Shown one piece after another: positions 1-10,117 of a stretch of DNA of 64,000 bases. Position numbers and translations under genes: made by a program. Location: NCBI GenBank assembly GCA_028015205.1, contig JAPWFG010000056.1:124001-188000 (forward strand), written 5' to 3'. Below the pieces are notes generated by a model. That model made no database searches. It had not been told where the DNA came from and was given only the letters and a program-made list of their open reading frames with translations. Positions within the stretch are counted from its first letter, which is position 1, and each line of letters starts with the position of its first letter. Source of the stretch: Mytilisepta virgata (lineage: Eukaryota; Mollusca; Bivalvia; Mytilida; Mytilidae).

Positions 1-17
1 GATTAAACTTCATAATA

Positions 18-547
18 TGTGAGCTTTTAATTGCCATCACTTGGTGTCCGTCATCATCGTTGTTAACAAATTTTCAAACATCTTCTCCTCTGAAACTACT
101 AGGGGGATTTGGATGAAACTCTACAAAATGATGAGTTAAACATGGTTTATTGGATAAAAACCAACAGCTTAGTCAATATGATTAAAGATGAAGCATAATA
201 GAAAATAACAAGCCTTAACCCACAAGTTTTACATAACTTCTTTCAAACATTTTAAAAACGAAGACAACATATAGACCAAAAGATTTATACTTGTATTTGA
301 AGATGAATTAAAGCTTGTATTTTGTATTGTGAATCATCAGATTGACCATGACTGTATCTTAATCAAGCGTAGTGAGAACTCATGCCCATTTCTTTCCAGA
401 GGTTCTTGAAAGGCTTTAAAAGGTATTTTCAGTATTTTACATGACCTTTAATACTCAGTTTAATTTACTACAAACATTAATAAATTAATTTAGTTTATAG
501 TGCATTGTTTGCCAGGTGAGCGATTCAGGCTCTTGAGAGCCTCTTGT
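18..547 (+). repeat. Family H element H1, internally replaced or degraded
   Basis: Positions 18-130 match the 5' part of family H (TGTGAGC, then CCATCACTTGG, a degenerate CGTC patch, then TCTTCTCCTCTGAAACTACT). Positions 512-547 are the family 3' end: CAGGTGAGCGATTCAGG, the GGCTCTTGAGAGCC hairpin and CTCTTGT. The 5' tip is missing and 131-511 does not resemble the usual core, so this is a broken copy. It abuts H2 head to tail with no spacer. Confidence 0.6.
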
Positions 548-1555
548 TAGCTCACCTGCCCCAAAGGGCCTTGTGAGGTTATGCCATCACTTGGCATCTG
601 TTGTCGGCGTCAGCGTAAACTATTTCAATAATCTTCTCCTCTGAAACTACTGGGCAAAATACCTTCAAACTTTAACTGAATGTTCCTTAGGGTATATATA
701 TTTTATAAATTATATCCGAAGTTTTGATCCATCAACAAACATGGCCGCCATTGCTAAAAATAGAACATTGGGGTCAAATGCAGTTTTTGGCTTATATCTC
801 AAAAACCAAAGCATTTAGAGCAAAACTGACAGGGTAAAAATGTTCAACAGGTCAAGATCTACCAGCCATGAAATTTTCAGATGAATCGGACAACCCTTTG
901 TTGGGTTATTGCCCCTGAATTGTTAATTTTAAGGAAATTTTGCAGTTTTAGGTTGTTATCTTGAATATAATAGCTAAAGACAAACTGTAAACAACAAAAA
1001 TGTTCAGCAAAGTAAGATCTTCAAATAAGTCAACGTGACCAAAATCGTCAATTGACCCGTTATAGGAGTTTTTGCCTTAAAGATTATTTTCATGTAAACA
1101 GAAAATAATGGTCCGACATTGTCACAGATGTTTATGGCATTACTTGAAATAAATTAAATGGTAGCAGTACAAGTAAAATGGAGCATCAAGGGTCAAGTTC
1201 ATTGAAAAATTCCATAGCAACCGAAGAAAAAGTCCCAAGCAACAGATGAAAAAGTCTCTAGCAACCATATATATTTGGATTAAGGACCTTATAATTTACC
1301 TGTATAAGTCAAAATGGAAGGTCAAGAGTCAATGCCATTGAAAAAGTCCATAGCAACCGATGAAAAATGCCCTAGCAACCATATATATTTAGGTTAAGGA
1401 CTTCATAATTTACCTGTATAAGTCAAAATTGAAGGTCAAGAGTCAATGCCATTGATGCCGGTATACATTTAATAACAAAAATAATCATTGATGCAAGATC
1501 TAGTGGTACACAAAAGATAACAGGTGAGCGATTCACGCTCTTGGGAGCCTCTTGT
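548..1555 (+). mobile_element. Family H element H2, complete, ~1.0 kb
   Basis: Non-autonomous element with no coding potential. The 5' tip TAGCTCACCTG folds with GTGAGG about 20 bases on (548-578). A GTCGGCGTCAGCG patch follows, then the conserved TCTTCTCCTCTGAAACTACTGGGC line. The core includes two ~118-bp units around 1200-1450 built on AGCAACCATATATATTT. The 3' end at 1521-1555 has CAGGTGAGCG, a GGCTCTTGAGAGCC-type hairpin and CTCTTGT. It sits directly at the 3' end of H1, so one copy landed in or beside the other. Best read as a Helentron/HINE-type rolling-circle derivative. Confidence 0.75.
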
Positions 1556-1884
1556 TACAATTAAGTCAATTTCTCATCAAATGTTATAAATGTATGTAGA
1601 CCCAGTATTAGTGGTTGATAGATAGTTTTTGGTGGGTATTCAGCTGACCTTGGATACGGGGTACACAATAATTATCTGATCAGCTTTCTCTGTAGCTCAT
1701 CATTACAAGCTCACATACCAGTAACAAGAGTGGACACACAAAAATGTCTTGCCTGATTACACACATGAACACAGAATAAAGATTATCTGAAACCCGACAT
1801 TGCAAGTCAAAGGAAAATACAATAAAAGAAATAGTAATGGTCAGGAAACATTTGTCTGAAAAATCTCATGCATGTCATTCAAGC
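1556..1884. other. No recognised feature
   Basis: AT-rich single-copy-looking DNA between H2 and a minus-strand exon candidate. It would be the 3' untranslated side of that exon. I see no AATAAA on the minus strand close to the stop. Confidence 0.4.
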
Positions 1885-2035
1885 CTACAACTGTGCAAAC
1901 ATAGTTTCAGGATTTTTAGGACTCTGTCCATACATCTTCGTCTGATTCACATACTCAAGGAGATTCTGGGTGTTTTCTCTTAGCTCAAGCCATGAGGGGA
2001 CATTGTATTGCCCAGCAATACTTTCAGAGTGCTTG
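1885..2035 (-). CDS. Candidate C-terminal coding exon, unknown protein
   Basis: The minus strand has an open frame of about 50 codons ending in TAG (plus-strand cta, 1885-1887). The peptide is charged and protein-like, containing NVPSWLELRENTQ, LLEYVNQTKMYG and a final PETMFAQL. Codons are mixed, without the runs typical of AT-rich noise. It has no start codon, so it would be a terminal exon. The upstream edge is uncertain: AAAAG near 2036 could be a weak acceptor with a poor pyrimidine tract. I do not recognise the family. It may be a host gene fragment or a decayed retrocopy. Confidence 0.4.
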
Positions 2036-2255
2036 CTTTTATAGAAACTCCATGTGTTGATCAAGTGGCAGTGGTTTTTCAGGCATATTGTTTAAGTTTA
2101 GAGATTATTCAAAAGGAAATGAAAAACGGAAATGAATTTGAAGTTGAAAATTCCGGAACTGAACCAAAAGGAGATCGTATGATTTCAACCAAAATTTGGC
2201 ACCATCTAACATGTAAAATTGAAATTACGATTTCATATTCAAATCTGTATTATTT

Positions 2256-3428
2256 TTGTCTCGCCTTGACGGAGTCAAAAGGCGAGACATAGGTATGCTG
2301 TTTCCGGCGTCGGCGGCGGCGGCGGCGACGGCGTCAACAATGTATTAGTTTGTGATTAGCTCAGTTTTATGGGGATCCACTAGTGGTAGGTCAATGATAA
2401 TTGGTATGCAGATGTATTACCATTGCCACATCTCATTGCCATGGAGATTATTTGGCTCCGCCCCCTCAGTCATGGTCTATTGACTTTGAATGGTTTGCTT
2501 ACTTTACATGTATTAGTTTGTGATTAGGTCAGTTTATGGGGATCCACTAGTGGTAGATCAATGATAATTGGTATGCAGATGTATTACCATTGCTACATCT
2601 CATTGCTATGGAGATTATTTGGCTCCACCCCCTCAGTCATGGTCTATTGACTTTGAATGGTTTGCTTACTTTACATGTATTAGTTTGTGATTAGCTCAGT
2701 TTTATGGGGATCCACTAGTGGTAGGTCAATGATAATTGGTATGCAGATGTATTACCATTGCCACATCTCATTGCCATGGAGATTATTTGGCTCCGCCCCC
2801 TCAGTCATGGTCTATTGACTTTGAATGGTTTGCTTACTTTACATGTATTAGTTTGTGATTAGGTCAGTTTATGGGGATCCACTAGTGGTAGGTCAATGAT
2901 AATTGGTATGCAGATGTATTACCATTGCCACATCTCATTGCCATGGAGATTATTTGGCTCCGCCCCCTCAGTCATGGTCTATTGACTTTGAATGGTTTGC
3001 TTACTTTACATGTATTAGTTTGTGATTAGGTCAGTTTATGGGGATCCACTAGTGGTAGGTCAATGATAATTGGTATGCAGATGTATTACCATTGCTACAT
3101 CTCATTGCCATGAAGATTATTTGGCGCCACCCCCTCAGTCATGGTCTATTGACTTTGAATGGTTTGCTTACTTTACATGTATTAGTTTGTGATTAGATCA
3201 GTTTATGAGAATCCACTAGTGGTAGGTCAATGATAATTGGTATGCAGATGTATTATCATTGCCACATCTCATTGCCATGTATTTGGCTCCACCCCCTCAG
3301 TCATGGTCTATTGACTTTGAATATTTGCATAACTTGTGTAAGATGTTAAGGTATTGCTATTATGATTTCAACATTTGCATAATCAAAATTACAAAAAGGC
3401 GAGACATATCTCTGTGATAACAGTTTAT
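2256..3428 (+). mobile_element. Pearl-like non-autonomous element P with tandem core
   Basis: The 5' tip TGTCTCGCCTT (from 2258) pairs with AAGGCGAGAC at 2279-2290. A (GGC/GCG)n patch at about 2305-2332 follows, then six ~167-bp tandem units. The 3' side has AAAGGCGAGACA (about 3396-3407), the complement of the 5' tip, followed by a small hairpin CTGTGATAACAG (3412-3423). This matches the published architecture of bivalve pearl elements (CvE-type in oyster, MgE in mussel): flank, microsatellite, ~160-bp tandem core, flank. It has no coding capacity. The family name is from memory and was not checked by alignment. Confidence 0.75.
2341..3325 (+). repeat. Six-copy tandem array, 167-168-bp unit
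   Basis: TGTATTAGTTTGTGATTAG recurs at 2341, 2509, 2676, 2844, 3011 and 3178, giving spacings of 168, 167, 168, 167 and 167. Each unit carries GGGGATCCACTAGTGG and TTGGCTCC(A/G)CCCCCTCAG. Copies differ by only a few percent. The last copy lacks part of GGAGATT and ends in a diverged tail near 3325. This is the core of element P. Confidence 0.95.
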
Positions 3429-4013
3429 TATAGTATAATGATCGAACTTTGAAAATGAATCAATCATTGGAAAAATTTCCTTCCCAGGATGCACTATGGA
3501 TGTCATGAACGTCTGTTAAATCAAGGATTTGAAGAAAATTGAGTGTTTTCACAGTAGATATTGGTCAAAACAACTATGAGCAACAGCCTTGCCCAAAAAG
3601 ATTTTTTTAATATAATGTTTTTCTTACATAAAGACACATTTCAGTGAAATATCTTTTTGGGCCAGGCTGTTGTTCATATCAAAATATTTTAATTCAAAGA
3701 TCCAAAAAGTATTGTTTTTCATTCATTTCGTCAAAATTAGCCATCTTTAACAGCATACTGCTGCTATTACAGAAAATAAAACATGTTCCTTAAAATGCAG
3801 TATTTTAAGATTACTTAATGATAGCTGAGAGTAAGTATTTCATTACTTTTTGATTTTGGAATTCAAGGGGCCAAATATCAGGGCAAAATCATACCATGTC
3901 CTTTGAAGAAGATGTATAAAAAATCGAATCAAACTGCATGAATCATGATTCTAATGTATCACAGTTTATCATTTCAGCCCTACTGATAAAATATAACTGG
4001 GATTTATTTGCAG
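3429..4013. other. Probable intron upstream of the zinc-finger exon
   Basis: AT-rich. TTTCCTTCCCAG ending at 3487 is a good acceptor, but the frame after it (MHYGCHERLLNQGFEEN) stops within about 55 bases and no donor follows, so I do not call an exon. The segment ends with the acceptor TTTATTTGCAG at 4013. Confidence 0.35.
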
Positions 4014-4228
4014 GGATAAGAGAATTCTGTTGTAAGCTGTGCAACTATAAAGGTGTCACTCAGTCAGATTTGAATCGTCACATGAAGTCACAGATCCATC
4101 TTCTCAAGGCCAAGCATGCCTGTCCTTACTGTGAAGAAGGATTCGTCACAACAAGGAACCTGAATCGGCATATGGATGGCAACTGTATTGTTAAAATGCA
4201 AAAGCTTGAAAATGGAGAGAAAGTTTAA
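4014..4228 (+). CDS. Terminal exon of a C2H2 zinc-finger protein
   Basis: This is the 3' end of a nucleic-acid-binding zinc-finger gene. After the acceptor TTTATTTGCAG the frame gives about 71 residues to the TAA at 4226-4228. Finger 1 is CKLC-x12-H-x5-H (CKLCNYKGVTQSDLNRHM). Finger 2 is CPYC-x12-H-x4-C (CPYCEEGFVTTRNLNRHM), a C2HC variant or a finger whose last ligand is Cys. Linker and spacing are canonical. The exon starts in phase 1, so the preceding exon supplies one base; no upstream exon is evident here, as the left side is repeat-filled. The open frame continues upstream from an ATG at 3938, but that part looks intronic. The exact gene is not recognised. Confidence 0.75.
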
Positions 4229-4270
4229 AGCCACATTATTGGCATGTCTTGGATTAGGTGAAGGTATTAC

Positions 4271-4549
4271 TTAAGGGGGTACAGAACACCTAAGGGTTAA
4301 CTCTTTAAAAATCAGCTGAACGTTTTAATCACATACTATTAGTTAAGAGAAATCAAGCTTCTCAGTGATCAAAATTAGTGTTTGTAAAACTGCTATATAT
4401 CCAATGAAATTATTCCTGAAAATTGTGTGGTTCAAATTTCTTGAAATTTTTATATTTTTGTCAACAGTTCAAAGTTAATATTTATCAAAATTTTATGAAA
4501 ATTAAACGAGCCAAATCAATTTTAGTCAAAGTGTTGGATACCCCCTTAA
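4271..4549. mobile_element. 279-bp MITE with TTAA ends
   Basis: The left end TTAAGGGGGTACAGAACAC (4271) is inverted at the right as GTGTTGGATACCCCCTTAA (to 4549). TTAA at both tips suggests a TTAA target duplication, as in piggyBac or Kolobok-type elements. It lies 43 bp past the zinc-finger stop codon, so it is probably in that gene's 3' UTR or just beyond. Confidence 0.7.
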
Positions 4550-5195
4550 TTAATGTAAGCTAATTTCAGTGCAGATTATTGTTGCACAATTTAAAAAATA
4601 AAAAACTTATATCTGATGGTATAAAACTGCTTTTATTGTTTCAAATGAATTCAATCAAATGTTTGTTATGTTTTTACAATGGGTAAAGTTAATTCACATT
4701 TACGTATGTTATTAATTTTATATTATTTTCAATACCTCAGTTGTTGCATTCCAGAGCAGATCATTCCATGTTTCACAAAAATATATCTGTAAATATATAG
4801 CCTGAATTTTATCCTTTATCATTTGTATATATTATATTTTTATATTTAATTTCATATTTTATTTTGTTGTATCATTCCAACACATGTACTAAGGGAGATA
4901 AATCAATAGAAAGGGAGATGATTGCCATGTTCAGTTTTTGTAAGAAAAAAACTTAAAATTTAATACTATTGAGTAATAACTGTAACAGTGAACTGTTACA
5001 AAGTCTCCCAAACGAAGTAACTGATATCTTGAATGCCTTACATTGTATTCAATAAATTATTTGTTTTTCAGAGACTGAAATTGGGAAATTGTTCCTATAA
5101 AGTTTATGCATACTTAATGGAGAGGTTACTTGAAAATCGTGATATGGGTATTTCTTATTACCTGATTTTTAGGATAAAGTATACAATATAACCAC
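4550..5195. other. AT-rich 3' flank of the zinc-finger exon
   Basis: No coding signal. AATAAA occurs near 4598 and ATTCAATAAA near 5050; either could serve the zinc-finger gene as a poly(A) signal, but nothing ranks them. Confidence 0.3.
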
Positions 5196-5199
5196 GATA

Positions 5200-5365
5200 C
5201 TAGTACTACCAGTATTGTTAACAATACTGGAACGTATTCTGGTACCAGTATTGTATCAATAATACTAGTATTTCCAGTATTGCTTGTTACGGAATACCAG
5301 AATTACCAGTATTGTTAACAATACTGTTGTAAAACTACCTACCTTCCAGTATTCGTGAATTGAAA
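5200..5365. repeat. Cluster of ACCAGTATT palindromes
   Basis: The 9-mer CCAGTATTG or its complement occurs about eight times in 160 bp. It includes a perfect 22-bp palindrome centred on TTAA at 5209-5230 and a near copy at 5306-5326. The segment can form several alternative stems. No host gene boundary or TIR element explains it. Confidence 0.8.
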
Positions 5366-6779
5366 ATACTGGATGTGCTATTATTCTTTTGAACACTCAA
5401 TTGAAACATTTGTATAGAGAGTAAAATTAGGATAAATTTCACAATTTCTCAATCGCTAAGGCAAATTTCTTCTTGCTACCTTTCGCATGTTAATTTTTAC
5501 ATTCATACAATGTCACACTTGATCAACTTTTGCTTGTCAACATGCTGCATTGACAGAGATATTTCCCAATATTTCTGAACCGTTTACGAGAACTGATTTT
5601 ATTGTATGGTGTTATAAAAAGCATTCAGTTTCATTAAATAAAAATAATAAAAAAGACTTCTTACCTGCGTGATAAGTCCCCCCAACATCAAGTCAGTGTA
5701 GTTTGAATCATATATGATCAATTGCAAAACAAGAAATATTTTTAATTTATGACCAAGCAAATGAAATAATATCTATAATTGCATATTATGTCAGATTATC
5801 TGACTCAGATACATTGCTGACTTCCTTGTATCAATATATTAAATCTACAATATGATGTAAGGACAGAAAATAAAAGAATTAAAAGATAAAACAACACATT
5901 AATGATAAAAAATATGTGAGTTGCAAATATAGAAAAATAGACAACTCTTAATTTCTTTTTAAAACAAGAACACTGACAAAAAAGAAAAAAACCAACTGGA
6001 CAGTCATGATCCCCGGGCAGGAGCAATTCCCTGCGAAAATGAATTTAACTGGTTAACAAAAATATACATGTATTTACATTTAAATTTGAGATGGACAGGT
6101 TTACAGTTTTAAAAATTATGCTGTAACACACCCGCAAAATCTCAGAATGATATCAGTGTCATCTTTTGATAGATTATCATCGTAAAACAATTTTTTCTCT
6201 TAGTAAATGACCTTGTCGACCTTTTACCCACTGGGGTCAATAACAACAGGATTTTTCTCTTTCTTTTTCATTCATTTGCATAAGGGCGAGGCAAAATTCA
6301 ATATATGTGTAAAAATGTAAGGTTATGTGGTAAGCATAAATGAAATTATCATGGCCCCTTTGACCCTTTTATTTTGGAAACGGTGAAAGATACAAACAAA
6401 ATTCTGCAGTAAGTTTTGTTGGGTTTTTCGTGAGGAATCATTTTAAAAAAACTATCGAATCCGATGAAGAATTAAAAAGTTTCAAAAGTTAGGGCGTCAC
6501 CTTATATCTCAAAATCGATAATCGATATAGACAAAAATGGATCGAAACTGATTTTTTTTCCGTCAAGGAACATAATAAACAAGCCCCATAAAAATCAGAC
6601 AAAAAATAAAAAGGTTAGACAAATACAGTTTACCATAAAATATTATTGGAGAATTTTTTATGATATATAACAATTTTTTATCTTCGGGAATAGTAAATTA
6701 TCCCCATGAACAACACCAATTGTGCATTCACTAACTATAGGCATTGTCATGGGCATAATGATTATCCCGGCCAGCAGTT
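5366..6779. other. No recognised feature
   Basis: AT-rich with several short ORFs and no domain. The 73-aa minus-strand ORF at 5805-6026 is hydrophobic and low in complexity. I see no repeat family that I know. Confidence 0.35.
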
Positions 6780-7607
6780 TCGAAGCTAATCAGAAACACT
6801 GTTTTTAAAGGGTTGGGACATGAACTCTGAGGATATCTGAGCTTTTCACAAAGAATAAAAATGTTTATAATTAAGGGCCAAGGATCTCAATGTCTCTCAT
6901 TGATGTTTAGGAGGGAATACCCCGATTTCCCGGGCAATGTGTAAAATCATTTATTGCGTCTCTTTATAGGCAATTAGAAATATATGTGATTACCGGGTAT
7001 GAAGTTAGATGGTTAATGAGATTTGAACATTGCGTATTTAAACATGTTAAAGGGATAAACAATTTTTTTGTATTTTGAAATAATTGAAAATCATTGATTT
7101 GAGGGGCGAGGATGAAACCCCTGTCCCCCCCCCCCCCTTTTTGGTTTTTATCATTCTGTCTTATCATGAGGAAAAAGAAAATATATGATTTTGGGGGCAG
7201 GGATTTCAATGCTTTTAAAGTTAAAGACTAATGATTCAAGGGGGTGGGGATGAACCCTTAGGTAAATGAGGTATATATCAGTTCATGGAGAATAAGAAAA
7301 TATACGGTGTAGGTGTCGGCTTTCTTGCAGATTTTTTAATTTATATAATTCAATATAATAGGTTTAAGGGGATGAGAATGACGCCCATTGAGTAATGAGG
7401 TATGTATTATTTAAAGGGGAATCACCGTATTGTTTACTCAGCGCTGCTATTACGATGTTGTGCTTAACCTTAGAAAATTTGAGATATTTAACATTATTGA
7501 TTTGATGGGAGTGGTGATAACCCCCTGGGGAGGCCAGGTATGTGTCATTTGGTGGGTCTTACCATGGGAATAAGAAATATGGTTTAGGAGTGGGAATTTT
7601 AACGGTT
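6780..7607 (+). repeat. Diverged ~135-bp tandem array 1
   Basis: Recurring line: (A/T)TTGAACATTATTGATTTGA, GGGAGTGGGGATAACCCCCT, GAGGTATGTGTCATTT, GAATAAGAAAATATATGG, then GGGATTTTAACGGTTTAT. Copies begin near 7077, 7213, 7350 and 7481 and are strongly diverged. A C15 run at about 7124-7138 lies inside one copy. The same unit reappears at 12904-13700. Element D is inserted at its right end. Confidence 0.65.
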
Positions 7608-7843
7608 TATTGTCAAGCCTGCGACTTAAGTCGCAGAAAGCTCGACATAGGGATAGTGATCCGGCGGCAGTGGCGTTAACTAACTTCTTAAAAGCTTTAT
7701 ATTTTAGAAGATGGAAGACCTGGATGCTTTATACTTTGTATATAGATGCCTTATGTTACGAAGTTTCCATCTGTCATATGTACATTGTCCTTGACCTCAT
7801 TTTCATGGTTCAGTGACTACTTGAAAAAAAAGTTAAGATTTTT

Positions 7844-9818
7844 TAGCTCACCTGGCCTAAAAGGCCATGTGAGCTATTCTCATCACTTTGCGTCCGTCGT
7901 CGTCGTATGTCGTCGTATGTCGTCGTAAACTTTTCACATTTTTATCAACTCCTCTGAAACCACTGAACCAATTTAAACCAAACTTAAGTGGAATGGTCCT
8001 TGGATGGTCCCCTTTAAAAGTTGTGTTCGGTTTTCCCGGGCACCATCCAATATGGCTGCCATGGTCGGACATAGTTTAACCTTGGACCCTATGGGAATTT
8101 TAACATTTTCGTTATCTTCTCTGAGACCAATAGGCCAATTTGAACCAAACTTTGGTGGAATGGTCCTTGGGTGGCCCCTTTTAAAATTTGTGTTCGGTTT
8201 CCCCGAAAGCCATCCAACATGGCCGCCATGGCTGGACTTAGTTTAACATTGAGCCTATGGGAATTTTACTTTTTTGTCAACTCCTCTGAAACCACTGAAC
8301 CAATTTAAACCAAACTTAAGTGGAATTGTCCTTGGATGGTCCCCTTTAAAAATAGTGTTCGGTTTTCCGGGATGCTGTCCAATATGGCTGCCATGGTTGG
8401 ACATAGTTTAACCTTGGACCCTATGGGAATTTTAACATTTTCATTATCTACTCTGAGACCATTAGGCCAATTTGAACCAAACTTTGGTGCAATGGTCCTT
8501 GGGTGGCCCCTTTTAAAATTTGTGTTCGGTTTCCCCGAACGCCATCCAATATGGCCGCCATGGCTGGACCTAGTTTAACATTGAGCCTATGGGAATGTTA
8601 CTTTTTCGTCAACTCCTCTGAAACCACTGAACCTATTTCAACCAAACTTAAGTGGAATGGTCCTTGGATGGTCCCCTTTAAAACGTTTGTTCGGTTTTCC
8701 GGGGCGCTGTCCAATATGGCTGCCATGGTTGGACATAGTTTAACCTTGGACCCTATGGGAATTTTAACATTTTCGTTATCTTCTCTGAGACCATTAGGCC
8801 AATTTGAACCAAACTTTGGTGCAATGGTCCTTGGGCGGCCCCTTTTAAAATATGTGTTCGGTTTCCCGGAATGCCATCCAACATGGCCGCCATGGCTGGA
8901 CCTAGTTTAACATTGAGCCTATGGGGATTTTACTTTTTCGTCAACTCCCCTGAGCCAATTTGAACCAAACTTTGGTGGAATGGTCCTTGGGTGGCCCCTT
9001 TCCAAACTTATGTCTGACATCCTCGACTTCCAACTGACATGGCTGCTGTTGCTGAAAATAGAAAAAGGGGGGGGGGATGAATTTCCAAAATCTTCTTCTA
9101 TGCAACTACAAGGCCAGTTGCAACCAAACTTGGCAGTAGTAGTCCTTAGGAGGTTCTCTTTTAGACGGATGTCTGATGACCCGGACTGTTAACCAAGATG
9201 GCAGCCACAGCTGAACTTAGTTAAACATATGGCCCTATGGGAAAATTCATTGAAAAATCTTTTTATCTGAAACCACTTTACCAATTGAAACCAGACTTTG
9301 CAGCAATGGTCCTTATATGGTCCTCTTTCAGAATTGTGTCCCATGACCTGGACTGTCAACCGAGATGGCTGCCACAACCGAACTTAGTTTAACATAAGGC
9401 CCCATGGGAAAATTCATTGAAAAATCTTCTTATCTGAAACCACTTGACCAATTGTACCAGACTTTGCAGCAATGGTCCTTAGGATGTCCTATTTCAGAAT
9501 TGTCTGATTTCGTGGACTGTGAACCAAGATGGCCCACAGAGCCAAACTTAGTTTAACATAGAACCCTATGGGAAATTCACTCAAAAATCTTCTGGTCTGA
9601 AACCACTCAACCAATTAGAACTAGACTTGGTAGCAATCGTCCTTAGATGGTTCTCTTTTAGAAATGTGTCCATTGACCTAGACTGTCAACCATGAGGCTG
9701 CCACAGCCGAACTTAATTGAACATAGAACCCTATAGAAAAACCAGCCAAATCTTTAGTCCTGCTCAAGATGAAAAGTTCAATGCAGGTGAGCGATACAGG
9801 CTCTTTAGAGCCTCTAGT
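7844..9818 (+). mobile_element. Family H element H3, complete, ~2.0 kb
   Basis: The 5' tip TAGCTCACCTGGCCT pairs with AGGCCATGTGAGCT (7845-7875). A (CGT)n-rich patch spans about 7892-7928. The core is an exact 166-bp tandem array (7926-8930) followed by ~170-bp diverged units (9180-9740), with an A/G homopolymer at 9062-9076. The 3' end at 9784-9818 has CAGGTGAGCGATACAGG, the hairpin and CTCTAGT. It is inserted in element D within a T-run and no target duplication is visible. ORFs inside are repeat frames, not genes. Confidence 0.85.
7926..8930 (+). repeat. 166-bp tandem array with 332-bp higher-order period
   Basis: ATGGG(A/G)AT recurs at 8091, 8257, 8423, 8589, 8755 and 8921, exactly 166 bp apart. 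Two unit types alternate: type A ends ACCTTGGACCCTATGGG and type B ends ACATTGAGCCTATGGG. The order is A-B-A-B-A-B, so the array has a 332-bp higher-order unit. Confidence 0.95.
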
Positions 9819-10117
9819 TTGTTATGTTAATTTCTCTCTTATTATGAGTAATAGGATAACTATATTTGGTATGTGCGTACCTTATAAGGTCCTCATCCCC
9901 GTCAGACAGTTTTCAATTGACCTCGCCCCCATTTCAAGGATCAGTGAACAAGGTTAAGTTTTGGTGGTCAAGTCCATATCTCAGATACTATAAGCAATAG
10001 GTCTAGTATATTTGGTGTATGTAAGGATTGTAAGGTGTACATGTCCAACTGGAAGGTGTCATCTGACCTTGACCTCATTTTCATGGTTCAGTGGTTATAG
10101 TTAAGTTTTTATGTTTT

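Noticed and set aside
1889..1960. Zinc-finger-like half motif on the + strand (C-x12-H-x4-H)
   Set aside because: The first Cys pair is missing and the frame stops at once; the opposite strand gives a better coding frame.
2008..2292. 94-aa + strand ORF
   Set aside because: Runs into the 5' hairpin of element P and overlaps the better minus-strand exon frame.
8503..8910. 135-aa ORF and neighbouring 80-aa ORFs with repeated peptides
   Set aside because: They are one reading frame of the 166-bp units; other family H cores are not open in that frame.
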